Source of the DNA: CAZOIA01 sp964579675
GTDB taxonomy: Bacteria; Planctomycetota; Phycisphaerae; UBA1845; PWPN01
Length of the DNA stretch: 61,434 nt
Direction of reading: 5' to 3'
Assembly (NCBI GenBank): GCA_964579675.1
Contig: CAZOIA010000006.1
Coordinates: 1-61,434 of the forward strand
In this document: one piece after another, positions 24,911 to 33,084 of the stretch
Layout: every line of letters begins with the position of its first letter
How positions within the stretch are numbered: position 1 is the stretch's first letter
Program-made: the position numbers and the translations under genes
Notes under the pieces: generated by a model
The model's database searches: none
Told to the model about the DNA's origin: nothing
The model's input: only the letters and a program-made list of their open reading frames with translations

Positions 24911-26902
24911 ATGGTCGAGCTGTGCCCAGCCCCGTTTGCCGATCTGGTGGATCGGCTTCACCTGGAATACGAGCGGCAAGGCGCGGTTTTCGGTTTCCCC
25001 CGACACAAATGGTTCGTCCCGGATCCCGGCGGGCCTGATCTGTCCGTACGGCTGAACGGCCGACTTGCTGCCAATCCTGCCGGCCCCGCCGCGGGCCCGC
25101 ACACCCAGATGGCCCAGAACCTCGTCCTCGCCTGGCTGGCCGGGTCACGCATCCTCGAACTCAAGACCGTCCAGATCAACGACCACCTGAAGATCCCCCG
25201 GCCCAGTATCGACGCGGCCAATGTCTGTTACAACGTCGAGTTCTCGCAGGAGCTTCGCCTGGCCGATTCGTTGCGGGAGTACGTCGCCGGTGCGATGTTG
25301 GTTCACATGCTTCGGGCGGGCCGGTTCTTCGGCGACGTGGATCTTGCCGGTCCGCTTGGCGAAACGATCTACGACATCAGCGTGGGCTACGACCTCACCG
25401 GCATCCGCAGCGAGCCCGTCCGCTCCTTCATTGAAGCCATGAAGGATGCGCAGGGCACGATCGACGCGCTCCGGCTCCAGATCCCGGGTCGCTACCGGCA
25501 CCTTCGCGACCTCGACTACCCCGCGCGCCTCTCGAGCGGCGTCACCCTCTCTACGTTCCACGGCTGCCCCCCCGACGAAATCGAACAGATCTGCGCGTTC
25601 CTCATCACGGAACTCGACATGAACGTCGTCATCAAGATGAACCCACCCATGCTCGGCAAGGAGCGGCTGGAGCATCTGCTGCACGACGTGCTCGGCTACA
25701 CCGAGATCACCGTGGATCCATCCGCTTACGCCGCGGGGCTGCAATTCGACGAATCGCTGCGGATTTGTGAGCGGCTGACCCGGCTCGCGCAAAGCCGAAG
25801 GCGGCACTTCGGCGTCAAGTTCAGCAACACGCTTGCGGTGCTGAACCACCGCAGTGTCTTCACCGCGGACAACCGGGTCATGTACATGTCCGGCCCACCG
25901 CTGCACGTCATCGCGCTGACGCTCGCGGATGCGTTCCGCCGGGCCGCCGGACCCGACCTGCCGATCAGCTTCAGCGCCGGCGTGGACCGCGACAACTTCG
26001 CCGACGTGGTCGCGTGTGGGTTCCGTCCCGTCACCACCTGCACCGATCTGCTCCGGCCCGGCGGCTATGCCCGGCTGCCTCGTTACTTGCGCGACCTCAC
26101 CCGGCGTATGAACGACGTCGGTGCCCGGACCATCGAGGACTACATTCTCGATGCCCGCGGTCAGCGCCGATCCGCGGCGGGAAACGTGCCGGCGGCGGCC
26201 GCCGCCAATCTCGCCATCGTGGCCGACGAAACCCGCAACAACGACCGCTACCGGGCTGAGCACAACCGCGCCGTGCCCAAGCGGGCCGACTCCCATCTAT
26301 CGCTCTTCGACTGCCTCTCCTGCGACAGGTGCGTTTCCGTCTGCCCGAACGCCGCCAACTTCATTTACGATATGCCGCGCCAATGTCTCGAGTTCAACGA
26401 CTGGATCATCAGCGGCGACGACATCCTTGAAGCCGGACCTCCGCAAACCCTCGCCATCCGGCGCGACCACCAAATCGCTAACTTCGCCGACTTCTGCAAC
26501 GAATGCGGAAACTGCGATACCTTTTGCCCTGAGCACGGGGCGCCGTTCATCGAGAAACCGACGCTGTTCAGTTCACTCGAAGCCTTCAAGACCCGTTACC
26601 ATCGCGACGGGTTCTGCATCGAGGTCTCGTCGCAGCGCCGCAGGATTCACGGGCGCCTGGCGGGCAAGACATACGTGCTCGAACAGAGCTGTCTGTCGGG
26701 CGACTGTACTCTCAGTGACGGCACCATCCGGGCCACGTTCCGCGAGGGCGAGAGCCGCCCCGAACTCCACCCCGGCGCTCCCGCCGGACACGCCATCGAC
26801 ATGCGCGCCTTCCACACCCTCCGCCTGTTGCTGGAGGCCCTGCTCGATACGGGTCGGGTCCACGCCGTCAATGCGGCGATCATCGCGCGGAACAGCGAAT
26901 AG
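24911..26902 (+). CDS. YgfK-like iron-sulfur protein lacking the internal flavin/NAD(P)H module
   Basis: A 663-aa cytoplasmic protein. The N-terminal 430 residues follow the barrel of E. coli YgfK (putative selenate reductase subunit; dihydroorotate/glutamate synthase-like): FGFPRHKWF, NPAGPAAGPHTQMAQN, ILELKTVQI, GVTLSTFHGCPPDEIEQIC, MYMSGPPLHVI and TCTDLLRPGGYARLP. In E. coli YgfK a GltD-like FAD/NAD(P)H module of several hundred residues then precedes the C-terminal ferredoxin. Here the barrel runs almost directly into two 4Fe-4S motifs, CLSCDRCVSVCP (about 468) and CNECGNCDTFCP (about 529). The start at 24911 (MVELCPAPFADLVDRL) aligns with the YgfK N-terminus; an upstream extension from 24767 is not supported. 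The reaction is unknown. Confidence 0.85.
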   Translation: MVELCPAPFADLVDRLHLEYERQGAVFGFPRHKWFVPDPGGPDLSVRLNGRLAANPAGPAAGPHTQMAQNLVLAWLAGSRILELKTVQINDHLKIPRPSIDAANVCYNVEFSQELRLADSLREYVAGAMLVHMLRAGRFFGDVDLAGPLGETIYDISVGYDLTGIRSEPVRSFIEAMKDAQGTIDALRLQIPGRYRHLRDLDYPARLSSGVTLSTFHGCPPDEIEQICAFLITELDMNVVIKMNPPMLGKERLEHLLHDVLGYTEITVDPSAYAAGLQFDESLRICERLTRLAQSRRRHFGVKFSNTLAVLNHRSVFTADNRVMYMSGPPLHVIALTLADAFRRAAGPDLPISFSAGVDRDNFADVVACGFRPVTTCTDLLRPGGYARLPRYLRDLTRRMNDVGARTIEDYILDARGQRRSAAGNVPAAAAANLAIVADETRNNDRYRAEHNRAVPKRADSHLSLFDCLSCDRCVSVCPNAANFIYDMPRQCLEFNDWIISGDDILEAGPPQTLAIRRDHQIANFADFCNECGNCDTFCPEHGAPFIEKPTLFSSLEAFKTRYHRDGFCIEVSSQRRRIHGRLAGKTYVLEQSCLSGDCTLSDGTIRATFREGESRPELHPGAPAGHAIDMRAFHTLRLLLEALLDTGRVHAVNAAIIARNSE

Positions 26903-26932
26903 ACGAGCCGGGATGACCTCTCGTGTCGCCCG

Positions 26933-27397
26933 TTACGCCCCCTCGGCGTCCCCGGATCCTGCCGCGCCGATGCGCTTCACGTCCGCGCGGACCGACGTGG
27001 TCGACAACCCGAGCCTCCGCAGCGCCTCGCAGGCCACACATCCCCGTTCCCTCAGCAGGCCGAGCAGCAGATGCTCGGTACAGACCTCATTGCTCTTGAG
27101 CTTGCGGGCTTCTTCAATCGCCTTGGCGATGACGTTCCGGAAATGAGGTGTTCCCGGCAGTCGCCCGAACACCCACGTATCTTCCATGCTGGCCTTGATC
27201 AGCTTGTCGACCTCGGCCCGGATCCTCTCCTCCGTCGCGCCCCGGGCGAGCAGAACACGTGCGCCTATACCTGTCCCTTCCTGAACAATTGCCAGCAGAA
27301 CGTGTTCCGACCCGACGTACTCCTGCTCGTACTCGCGGGCAACCTTGTTCGCAAGCCTGACGACCTGATCCACCCGCCTGCTCAGATGTTCATACAT
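26933..27397 (-). CDS. Stand-alone Clp N-terminal (ClpN) domain protein
   Basis: A 154-aa protein made of two Clp_N repeats and nothing else: YEHLSRRVDQVVRLANKVAR, then YVGSEHVLLAIVQEGTGIGA, and a second unit with FRNVIAKAIEEARKLKSNEV and TEHLLLGLLRERGCVACEAL. It matches the ClpC/ClpA N-domain that binds substrates and adaptors. No AAA+ module follows, so it may act as an adaptor or substrate-binding accessory. The ATG at 27397 is chosen; the longer frame begins with TTG and Ala/Gly-rich sequence. Third in a row of minus-strand genes and convergent with the YgfK-like gene. Confidence 0.9.
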   Translation of the reverse strand: MYEHLSRRVDQVVRLANKVAREYEQEYVGSEHVLLAIVQEGTGIGARVLLARGATEERIRAEVDKLIKASMEDTWVFGRLPGTPHFRNVIAKAIEEARKLKSNEVCTEHLLLGLLRERGCVACEALRRLGLSTTSVRADVKRIGAAGSGDAEGA

Positions 27398-27508
27398 ATA
27401 TAGAACCCATCCTGCCGGAGCGCTCCCGAAACGAAGGCCTCCACCGCTGGCTGCCATGGCCAATGCGACCCCCGAGACGTTCCTCGGCCCCGGCGCACGT
27501 ACCTGCAA

Positions 27509-28282
27509 TCATCCGTGCGTCTTTAGACAACTATAGCCGTAGCTCAACAAGGCGACAAGGATTGAGGCGATCAGCGTTATCTTTATGATCCGCAGCCGGT
27601 TGCTGATTTCCCGATCGCGCCATTCGGCCAGGCGCCGGTCGATCTCGTCCAGCTTGTGGTCGATCCGTTCCTCGATCTCGTCCAGCTTCTGGCGAACATA
27701 GTCATCGGCCACGCCCCGGATCTTTCGCGCGATCCCGCCCACCACACCCTCCTCCTCGATCCGTTCCTTGAGCGACGGGGCATCCCCCTCTTCCGGAAGA
27801 AACCGGTACGCCTCGGATTCCTCCCCACCTGAACCGTCCAACATCTTGCTGATCAGCGAGCCCATGAACTTCCGACGCTTTCGCCTGATCCGCTGCCAGA
27901 CCGGCTCGGCGACGCGGAGCCGATCCTCGATCACCTCCCGCGGCTCGGCCTGGCCCGCCGGCACGCCGTGCAACCGGGCCAGTGCCACCAGCCCCCGGCC
28001 GCTCAACCCCTCCAGGTCCATCTTCGCAACCGACGCTATCTCCTTGGCCAACGCCTCCTTGCTCGCCGACTTGCGAACCGGACGACGCGCCCAGATCACA
28101 ATATCCAGCAGCGCCTCGCGATCCAATTCCACCAGCAACTCCTGACGCTCCCGCACCAGCCGCAACAACTCACCCTGCCCCATCTTCGCGTCGAGACGCA
28201 ACCCGAGCTCCCGCCCGTAGAGAATCAGCTCATCCACCGGCAGCTTACTGAGGGGGCCTGATTGTCTCGACTCGTCAGACAT
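27509..28282 (-). CDS. Tail-anchored protein with SAP/Rho-N-like helical repeats
   Basis: A 257-aa protein. Two short helix-loop-helix segments resemble SAP or Rho-N/LEM-like folds: PVDELILYGRELGLRLDAKM near residue 15 and LSGRGLVALARLHGVPAGQA near residue 92. A charged region follows with repeated (L)DEIEERIDHKLDEIDRRLAEW, probably a coiled coil (about 195-225), then a C-terminal transmembrane helix (IIKITLIASILVALLSYGYS). The function is not recognised. The ATG at 28282 is 8 nt after the stop of the small membrane protein gene, so the two are in one operon. Confidence 0.8.
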   Translation of the reverse strand: MSDESRQSGPLSKLPVDELILYGRELGLRLDAKMGQGELLRLVRERQELLVELDREALLDIVIWARRPVRKSASKEALAKEIASVAKMDLEGLSGRGLVALARLHGVPAGQAEPREVIEDRLRVAEPVWQRIRRKRRKFMGSLISKMLDGSGGEESEAYRFLPEEGDAPSLKERIEEEGVVGGIARKIRGVADDYVRQKLDEIEERIDHKLDEIDRRLAEWRDREISNRLRIIKITLIASILVALLSYGYSCLKTHG

Positions 28283-28290
28283 CCCTGGAT

Positions 28291-28566
28291 TCACAGCGAC
28301 TGACTTAACGTGCGATGCAGATGAACCACGTACCCCAGCACCGCCACCAACACCGCGATCTGGCACAGGTCCCACGCAAACCGCCGGACCCGCACCTGCA
28401 GCAGCAGGACCCCGGTGTAGTGCCCCAGGACCGCCGTGCGCCGGGAACTGCCAAAGAAGTCCACCCACCGCCACAAGGACTGCCCGGTGCGCACGACCGT
28501 GTACACCGTGCAGACGATCGCCAACAACCAACGATACAAGACAAACAGATCGACGTCACCCACCAT
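28291..28566 (-). CDS. Small membrane protein, 91 aa
   Basis: Two hydrophobic helices (LFVLYRWLLAIVCTVYTVV at 7-25 and LCQIAVLVAVLGYVV at about 66-80) flank a basic segment with a WRWVDFFGSSRRTAVLGHY motif. The start is ATG. The overlapping frame on the same strand that extends the 27509 gene upstream is Gly/Ala-rich and is rejected in favour of this one. The function is unknown; it forms an operon with the tail-anchored protein and possibly ClpN. Confidence 0.7.
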   Translation of the reverse strand: MVGDVDLFVLYRWLLAIVCTVYTVVRTGQSLWRWVDFFGSSRRTAVLGHYTGVLLLQVRVRRFAWDLCQIAVLVAVLGYVVHLHRTLSQSL

Positions 28567-28890
28567 TTCGATCCCCAGCCGCCCGGATCATCGCCCGAGC
28601 GGTCGTCCGCCCCGGCTCCGGTCGCCCCGCGGCTTCTTCTCGGGCCGGACCCATACGATCATACCCCAATCGTCCCCGCCTTACCCTATTGCCAGCCCCG
28701 GGGGAAACGACTGGGGCGGTTCAGTCTAACCGAAGTTGACACCGCCGGTGGACAAGACTAAACTGAAGGTTCCAAATGCAGGTTGCTTCACGCTGTCGGC
28801 AGTAACCTGCGAAACCATCCGCCGCAGCAGGGGCCGAGAGGTTTCGCGTTTTCACGCGCACGTCTGTTGGGAAAGGAAAAGCGAAAGGCC
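28567..28890. other. 324-nt divergent intergenic region
   Basis: This region holds the promoter at 28736-28764 for the large GH172 gene. Apart from that, no gene or strong repeat was seen. An in-frame upstream extension of the GH172 gene from 28783 lacks signal-peptide character. Confidence 0.5.
28736..28764 (+). promoter_or_regulatory. Strong sigma70-type promoter for the large GH172 gene
   Basis: A perfect TTGACA (28736-28741), 17 nt, then TAAACT (28759-28764), about 120 nt before the ATG at 28891. Confidence 0.75.
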
Positions 28891-31800
28891 ATGAACCGTA
28901 CGGCCCTTTTCTCACTCGTTGTGGGGACCATTTGCTCGTTTTCCCCGGCCGGGCGGGTCCAAACGCTCGTCAACGGCGACTTTGAGGACGGCTTCACCGG
29001 CGGTGTGGCCAACGGCTGGAGCACGTTTGCCTCTTCGGGCTACTCCCCCGATTTCTTTGACGGCACGCAGCACGTGCGCGGCGGCAGCCACGCCCAGCAA
29101 GTCGTTCTGCCCAGCGGGAGCGACGCGTATGCCGGCATCTCCCAGCAGGTCAGTGTGCCGGTCGGCCGACGGATCCGCATCCGGGCCTGGCAGTACAAGG
29201 AATGGGCGGGGAACCCGTGGGAGATCCTGAGCACCATTGCCGTGGAGCGCAACGGCGCAGCGCAGTGGGATCATCCCGACGTGTTCATTGCCGAGATCGC
29301 TGACGAGATCGGGGCCTGGCGGCAGGTCACGGTCGAGGTCAGAAGCGATACCGGCGTGGTGACGATCTGGCTGCGAACGCAGTTCAAGTGGCCCTTGGGC
29401 GGGTCGGCGGCCATCTGGTGGGACGACATCGCGGCCGAGGACGTCGGACCGGCCACACCGCCCTCGTGCTCGACGCCCGCCCGCGACGGGTGGACGCGGT
29501 TCGAGCAATTGCCCTATCCCAAGGACGGCGTCATCGCCGGGAGCTTCTCCTCTCACGACAAGAGCGGCGAGAACGGTGACGGCTGCGCTTACTTCCCTTA
29601 CGGCGAGAACGATCGCAAGATCCTTCTCGACGTGAAGGGCCCGGGCGCGATCACGGACCTGTGGTTCACGGGCACGATGCCGGTGCAGCAGTTGGAGTTC
29701 AGTTTTGACGATCAGCCCGCTGCGGAGATCGACCTGCCGGTGCTGGAGTTCTTCAACGGGGAGAGTTGCCGGTGGATCGACCAGGGCCAGGTGGCCTGGA
29801 CGTCGTATCCGGTGTATCCGTACACCGCCCCGCTCAATCGCGGCTTCGCCGACGCCGGCGGCGGGTTTGTTTCCAATATCCTGTTTCCGTTCCAGAGCCG
29901 GGGAAGGCTCGCCAACGAGAACCACCTCTGCTACTACGTGGCCAGCTATCACAGGTACGAACCGGGTACGCCGATCCAGACCTACACCGTGGACGGCTAT
30001 TGCGAGGAACTCGAATACCTTCGTTCCATTTTGTCGACCCCGGAGGTTGACCCGAAGTCCACCACGGGCAACCAGGAGATTACGGGCACGGTCAACGTGA
30101 GCCCCGGCGAGAGCGGTCAACTGGCTTTGCTGACCGGCGCGGGGCACATCGCTGCGGTGCACGTGGATCCGAATCCGGGCTCACGCGACGTCTTGGAGAA
30201 TGCGTGGCTGGAAATCCGTTTCGACGGCCGGGCGCCCAACGTCTTTGTGCCGCTGGGGTACTTCTTTGGCTGCGGGTTCGGTGAGCGCGACGTGCGCGCG
30301 ATGGGCGTCGGGATGTCAACCACGGGCGAGTATTACTGCTACTTCCCCATGCCGTTCTGGGAGTCGGCGACGGTCCGCATTGTCAACCAGAGCTCCGCGG
30401 CGGTGACGATGCCGTACCGCCTCGTCTGGAACGCAACACCCTATGAAGCGCACGCGGGTTACTTCTCGGCCGACTTCTCCCCCGGGAGCGTGATCACGCT
30501 CGATGCCAGCGGCACCTACCTGGGCTGTGTCTGCACGGTGGACGGCGACGTTGACGACCACCGGGCGTACCTCGAAGGGGACGAGCGCGTTTACGTGGAC
30601 GGCGACTGGTGGCTGACGCACTACGGAACGGGCACGGAGGACTTCTTCCACGGCGGGTGGTACTACGAGACCGGTGAGTTCTCCAACGCCACGCACGGCT
30701 GCCCGTACATCGCCCTGGGCGTCAGCGGGCGGGACCTGCACAGCCAGTACCGGGTCCGCCCCATGGATTACATCCCGTTTCGCCGCGGTATGACGCTCGA
30801 CCTGGAAGAGGGCCCCAACGAGGGCGTGCCGGCCGGGTATGCCATGATCTCGTACGCCTATCGCCGGCCCGTGGACAGTATGGAGCAGACGGACTATCTC
30901 AACGTCGGTGACCCGGCCTCCGAGTCGGCCCACGGCTACAGCAACCAGGGACAAACGTGGTCGGGGAGCCTGACCTCCCGTTTTGAGGGAGGCATGGACC
31001 ATCTGGACTTCACGTTCTCCGGCCGGGCGTTCACCGGCCAGTGCTCGTTCAACGCTTCGATCGACCCCGAGAACACCGGCGTTTTCATTCGCCGCCTGCT
31101 CGACCACGCCACCCACGGCCAGGAGGCGGACGTGTACGTGGACGACCAGCTCGTGGGGCGGTGGTACAGCTTTGGCGAGAACACCATTCTCCGCTGGCGC
31201 GAAGACGGCATCATGATTCCGCGCCAATTCACGTCGGGCAAGAGTTCGATCGCCATCCGTATCGCCAACGTCAACCCCGCCGTCCCGTTTACCGAGTTCT
31301 ACTACGAAGTCTTCAGCCGATACCACTTCCATACGCACGACGTGCACCTGCAAGCGGAGGACCAGCCCGGCACGACCACGTCAGGCCCCGGGGCGGTATC
31401 GGAAGACATCCAGGCGACGAGGTATCGCTGGAGCGGGGACCGACACCTGCGGTTCACCGGCACCGGCGTCGGGCAATGGGTGCAGTGGCCAATCTCGATC
31501 CCCGACCCCGGCAAGTACCTGATCTCCTGCGGCGTCACCACGGGGCTGGCTTACGGCAAGGCCCGCATGTCCATCGACGGCACCGACGTGGGTGGCGAGA
31601 TCAACATGGGGGGTAACACGACGGCTGCTCGCCAGACGCAAACGATGGGGATTATGGAACTGGCAGCCGGTTCGCACATCGTGCGCTTCCGCGTCACGGA
31701 CAGCGGTCGGCTGGGCATCGACGACCTTAATTTCAACAAGGTCCGCCCCATCGCGACCGGCTCGCCCCCGGTCGCCGTCGCCGTCGCCGACCCCACCAGC

Positions 31801-33084
31801 GGTGACGCGCCGCTGCTGGTCAACTTTGACGGCACCGGCTCCTGGGACCCGGACGGCGATCCGCTGACCTACCACTGGGATTTCGGCGACAACGAGCAGG
31901 GGTCCGGCGCGACCGTGTCGCACGTCTACGAAAACGCGGACATCTACACGGCTACCCTGACCGTCTACGACGGCAACGGCGGATTCGATACTGACGAGGT
32001 GGTCATCACGGTGAGCGGCCCGCCACCTCCTCCCGACCCGCTGGTCAACGGCGACTTCGAGGGCGGCGTGCAGGCCAGCGGCGCCGGTGAAGCGTGGACG
32101 CCTTTCGCCACCAGCGGCTATGCGGCCAGCTACACCGTGGTAACCGACGTCGTCCATGGCGGCACCCAGGCCCAGCGGATCAACGCGCCTCAGCCGCCGG
32201 GGAGTGACCGCTACGCCGGCGTGCTCCAGGTCGTCGAGACGATGCCCGGCGGCGGCTACACGGTAAGCGCCTGGAGCCGCACCAGCATACCCGGCGGCGG
32301 TCAGTATGATTTCATCGCGCGCCTGGGGACCGACCTGACCGGGGGGACGGATTTCCAGTCCGGCTCGGTTACCTGGCACGAGTTCGATTCACAAAAGGAA
32401 ACCTGGCACCAGCTCACCCGGCAAGTGACCGCCACCGGGCCATCGATGACCATCTTCCTGCAGGCCTGGCGCAAGTGGGCGGTCGGCGGTGATTCGTGGG
32501 CATGGTTCGACGATGCCGAGGTCGTGCTGGACACTCCACCCCCGCAACCGACCATTGCCGTATCACCGTCCTCATTGAACCCCACAACCGACGAGGGCTC
32601 CAGCCCGGCGTCCGACGAGTTCAGCGTGCGGAACTCCGGAGACCTGACGCTCAACTACTCCATCACCGACGACGTTGAATGGCTGAGTGCCGCTCCGAGC
32701 AGCGGCGCCAGCACCGGCGAGACGGATGCCATCACCGTGCAGTACGCCACCAGTCCACTGCCCGCCGGCACTTACAACGCGACCATCACTGTGGCCGATC
32801 CCAACGCGACCAACAACCCGCAGACGGTATCGGTCAACCTCACCGTCAATGAGGTCGCCCCACCCTCGTATGCAGGCGACCTCGACGGCGACGACGACGT
32901 CGATCAGGAGGACTTCGGGTTGTTCCAGGCCTGCCTGACCGGCGACGGGGTTCCCCAGCCGGCCCCCGCATGTGCGCCGGCGAAACTCGACGAGGATTCA
33001 GACGTGGACCAGGATGATTTCGCCATCCTCCGGGCGTGCCTGAGCGGGGCCAACATCACCCCACCGCCCGGGTGCCTGAACTGA
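28891..33084 (+). CDS. Secreted multidomain GH172 (DUF2961) glycoside hydrolase with PKD, BACON-like and dockerin-like domains
   Basis: A 1397-aa extracellular protein; the ATG at 28891 has GAAAGG upstream and opens a signal peptide (MNRTALFSLVVGTICSFSPA). In order: an NGDFEDGF carbohydrate-binding-like module (25-185), a DUF2961/GH172 core (about 200-810, with IKGPGAI-type start DVKGPGAITDLWFTG and GTGTEDFFHGGWYY), a CBM6/35-like module (about 815-950), a PKD domain (about 955-1045, YHWDFGDNEQG), a second NGDFEGG module (1050-1215), a BACON-like domain (1217-1320) and two dockerin-like repeats (1327-1397). Characterised GH172 enzymes act on fructofuranosides or D-arabinofuranosides; the substrate here is inferred only at family level. 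It overlaps the convergent RnfC gene by 29 nt. Confidence 0.92.
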   Translation: MNRTALFSLVVGTICSFSPAGRVQTLVNGDFEDGFTGGVANGWSTFASSGYSPDFFDGTQHVRGGSHAQQVVLPSGSDAYAGISQQVSVPVGRRIRIRAWQYKEWAGNPWEILSTIAVERNGAAQWDHPDVFIAEIADEIGAWRQVTVEVRSDTGVVTIWLRTQFKWPLGGSAAIWWDDIAAEDVGPATPPSCSTPARDGWTRFEQLPYPKDGVIAGSFSSHDKSGENGDGCAYFPYGENDRKILLDVKGPGAITDLWFTGTMPVQQLEFSFDDQPAAEIDLPVLEFFNGESCRWIDQGQVAWTSYPVYPYTAPLNRGFADAGGGFVSNILFPFQSRGRLANENHLCYYVASYHRYEPGTPIQTYTVDGYCEELEYLRSILSTPEVDPKSTTGNQEITGTVNVSPGESGQLALLTGAGHIAAVHVDPNPGSRDVLENAWLEIRFDGRAPNVFVPLGYFFGCGFGERDVRAMGVGMSTTGEYYCYFPMPFWESATVRIVNQSSAAVTMPYRLVWNATPYEAHAGYFSADFSPGSVITLDASGTYLGCVCTVDGDVDDHRAYLEGDERVYVDGDWWLTHYGTGTEDFFHGGWYYETGEFSNATHGCPYIALGVSGRDLHSQYRVRPMDYIPFRRGMTLDLEEGPNEGVPAGYAMISYAYRRPVDSMEQTDYLNVGDPASESAHGYSNQGQTWSGSLTSRFEGGMDHLDFTFSGRAFTGQCSFNASIDPENTGVFIRRLLDHATHGQEADVYVDDQLVGRWYSFGENTILRWREDGIMIPRQFTSGKSSIAIRIANVNPAVPFTEFYYEVFSRYHFHTHDVHLQAEDQPGTTTSGPGAVSEDIQATRYRWSGDRHLRFTGTGVGQWVQWPISIPDPGKYLISCGVTTGLAYGKARMSIDGTDVGGEINMGGNTTAARQTQTMGIMELAAGSHIVRFRVTDSGRLGIDDLNFNKVRPIATGSPPVAVAVADPTSGDAPLLVNFDGTGSWDPDGDPLTYHWDFGDNEQGSGATVSHVYENADIYTATLTVYDGNGGFDTDEVVITVSGPPPPPDPLVNGDFEGGVQASGAGEAWTPFATSGYAASYTVVTDVVHGGTQAQRINAPQPPGSDRYAGVLQVVETMPGGGYTVSAWSRTSIPGGGQYDFIARLGTDLTGGTDFQSGSVTWHEFDSQKETWHQLTRQVTATGPSMTIFLQAWRKWAVGGDSWAWFDDAEVVLDTPPPQPTIAVSPSSLNPTTDEGSSPASDEFSVRNSGDLTLNYSITDDVEWLSAAPSSGASTGETDAITVQYATSPLPAGTYNATITVADPNATNNPQTVSVNLTVNEVAPPSYAGDLDGDDDVDQEDFGLFQACLTGDGVPQPAPACAPAKLDEDSDVDQDDFAILRACLSGANITPPPGCLN

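Noticed and set aside
25145..26296. 383-aa open frame antisense to the YgfK-like gene
   Set aside because: Antisense frame with the Val/Gly/Asp bias of a shadow; the plus-strand gene has clear family motifs.
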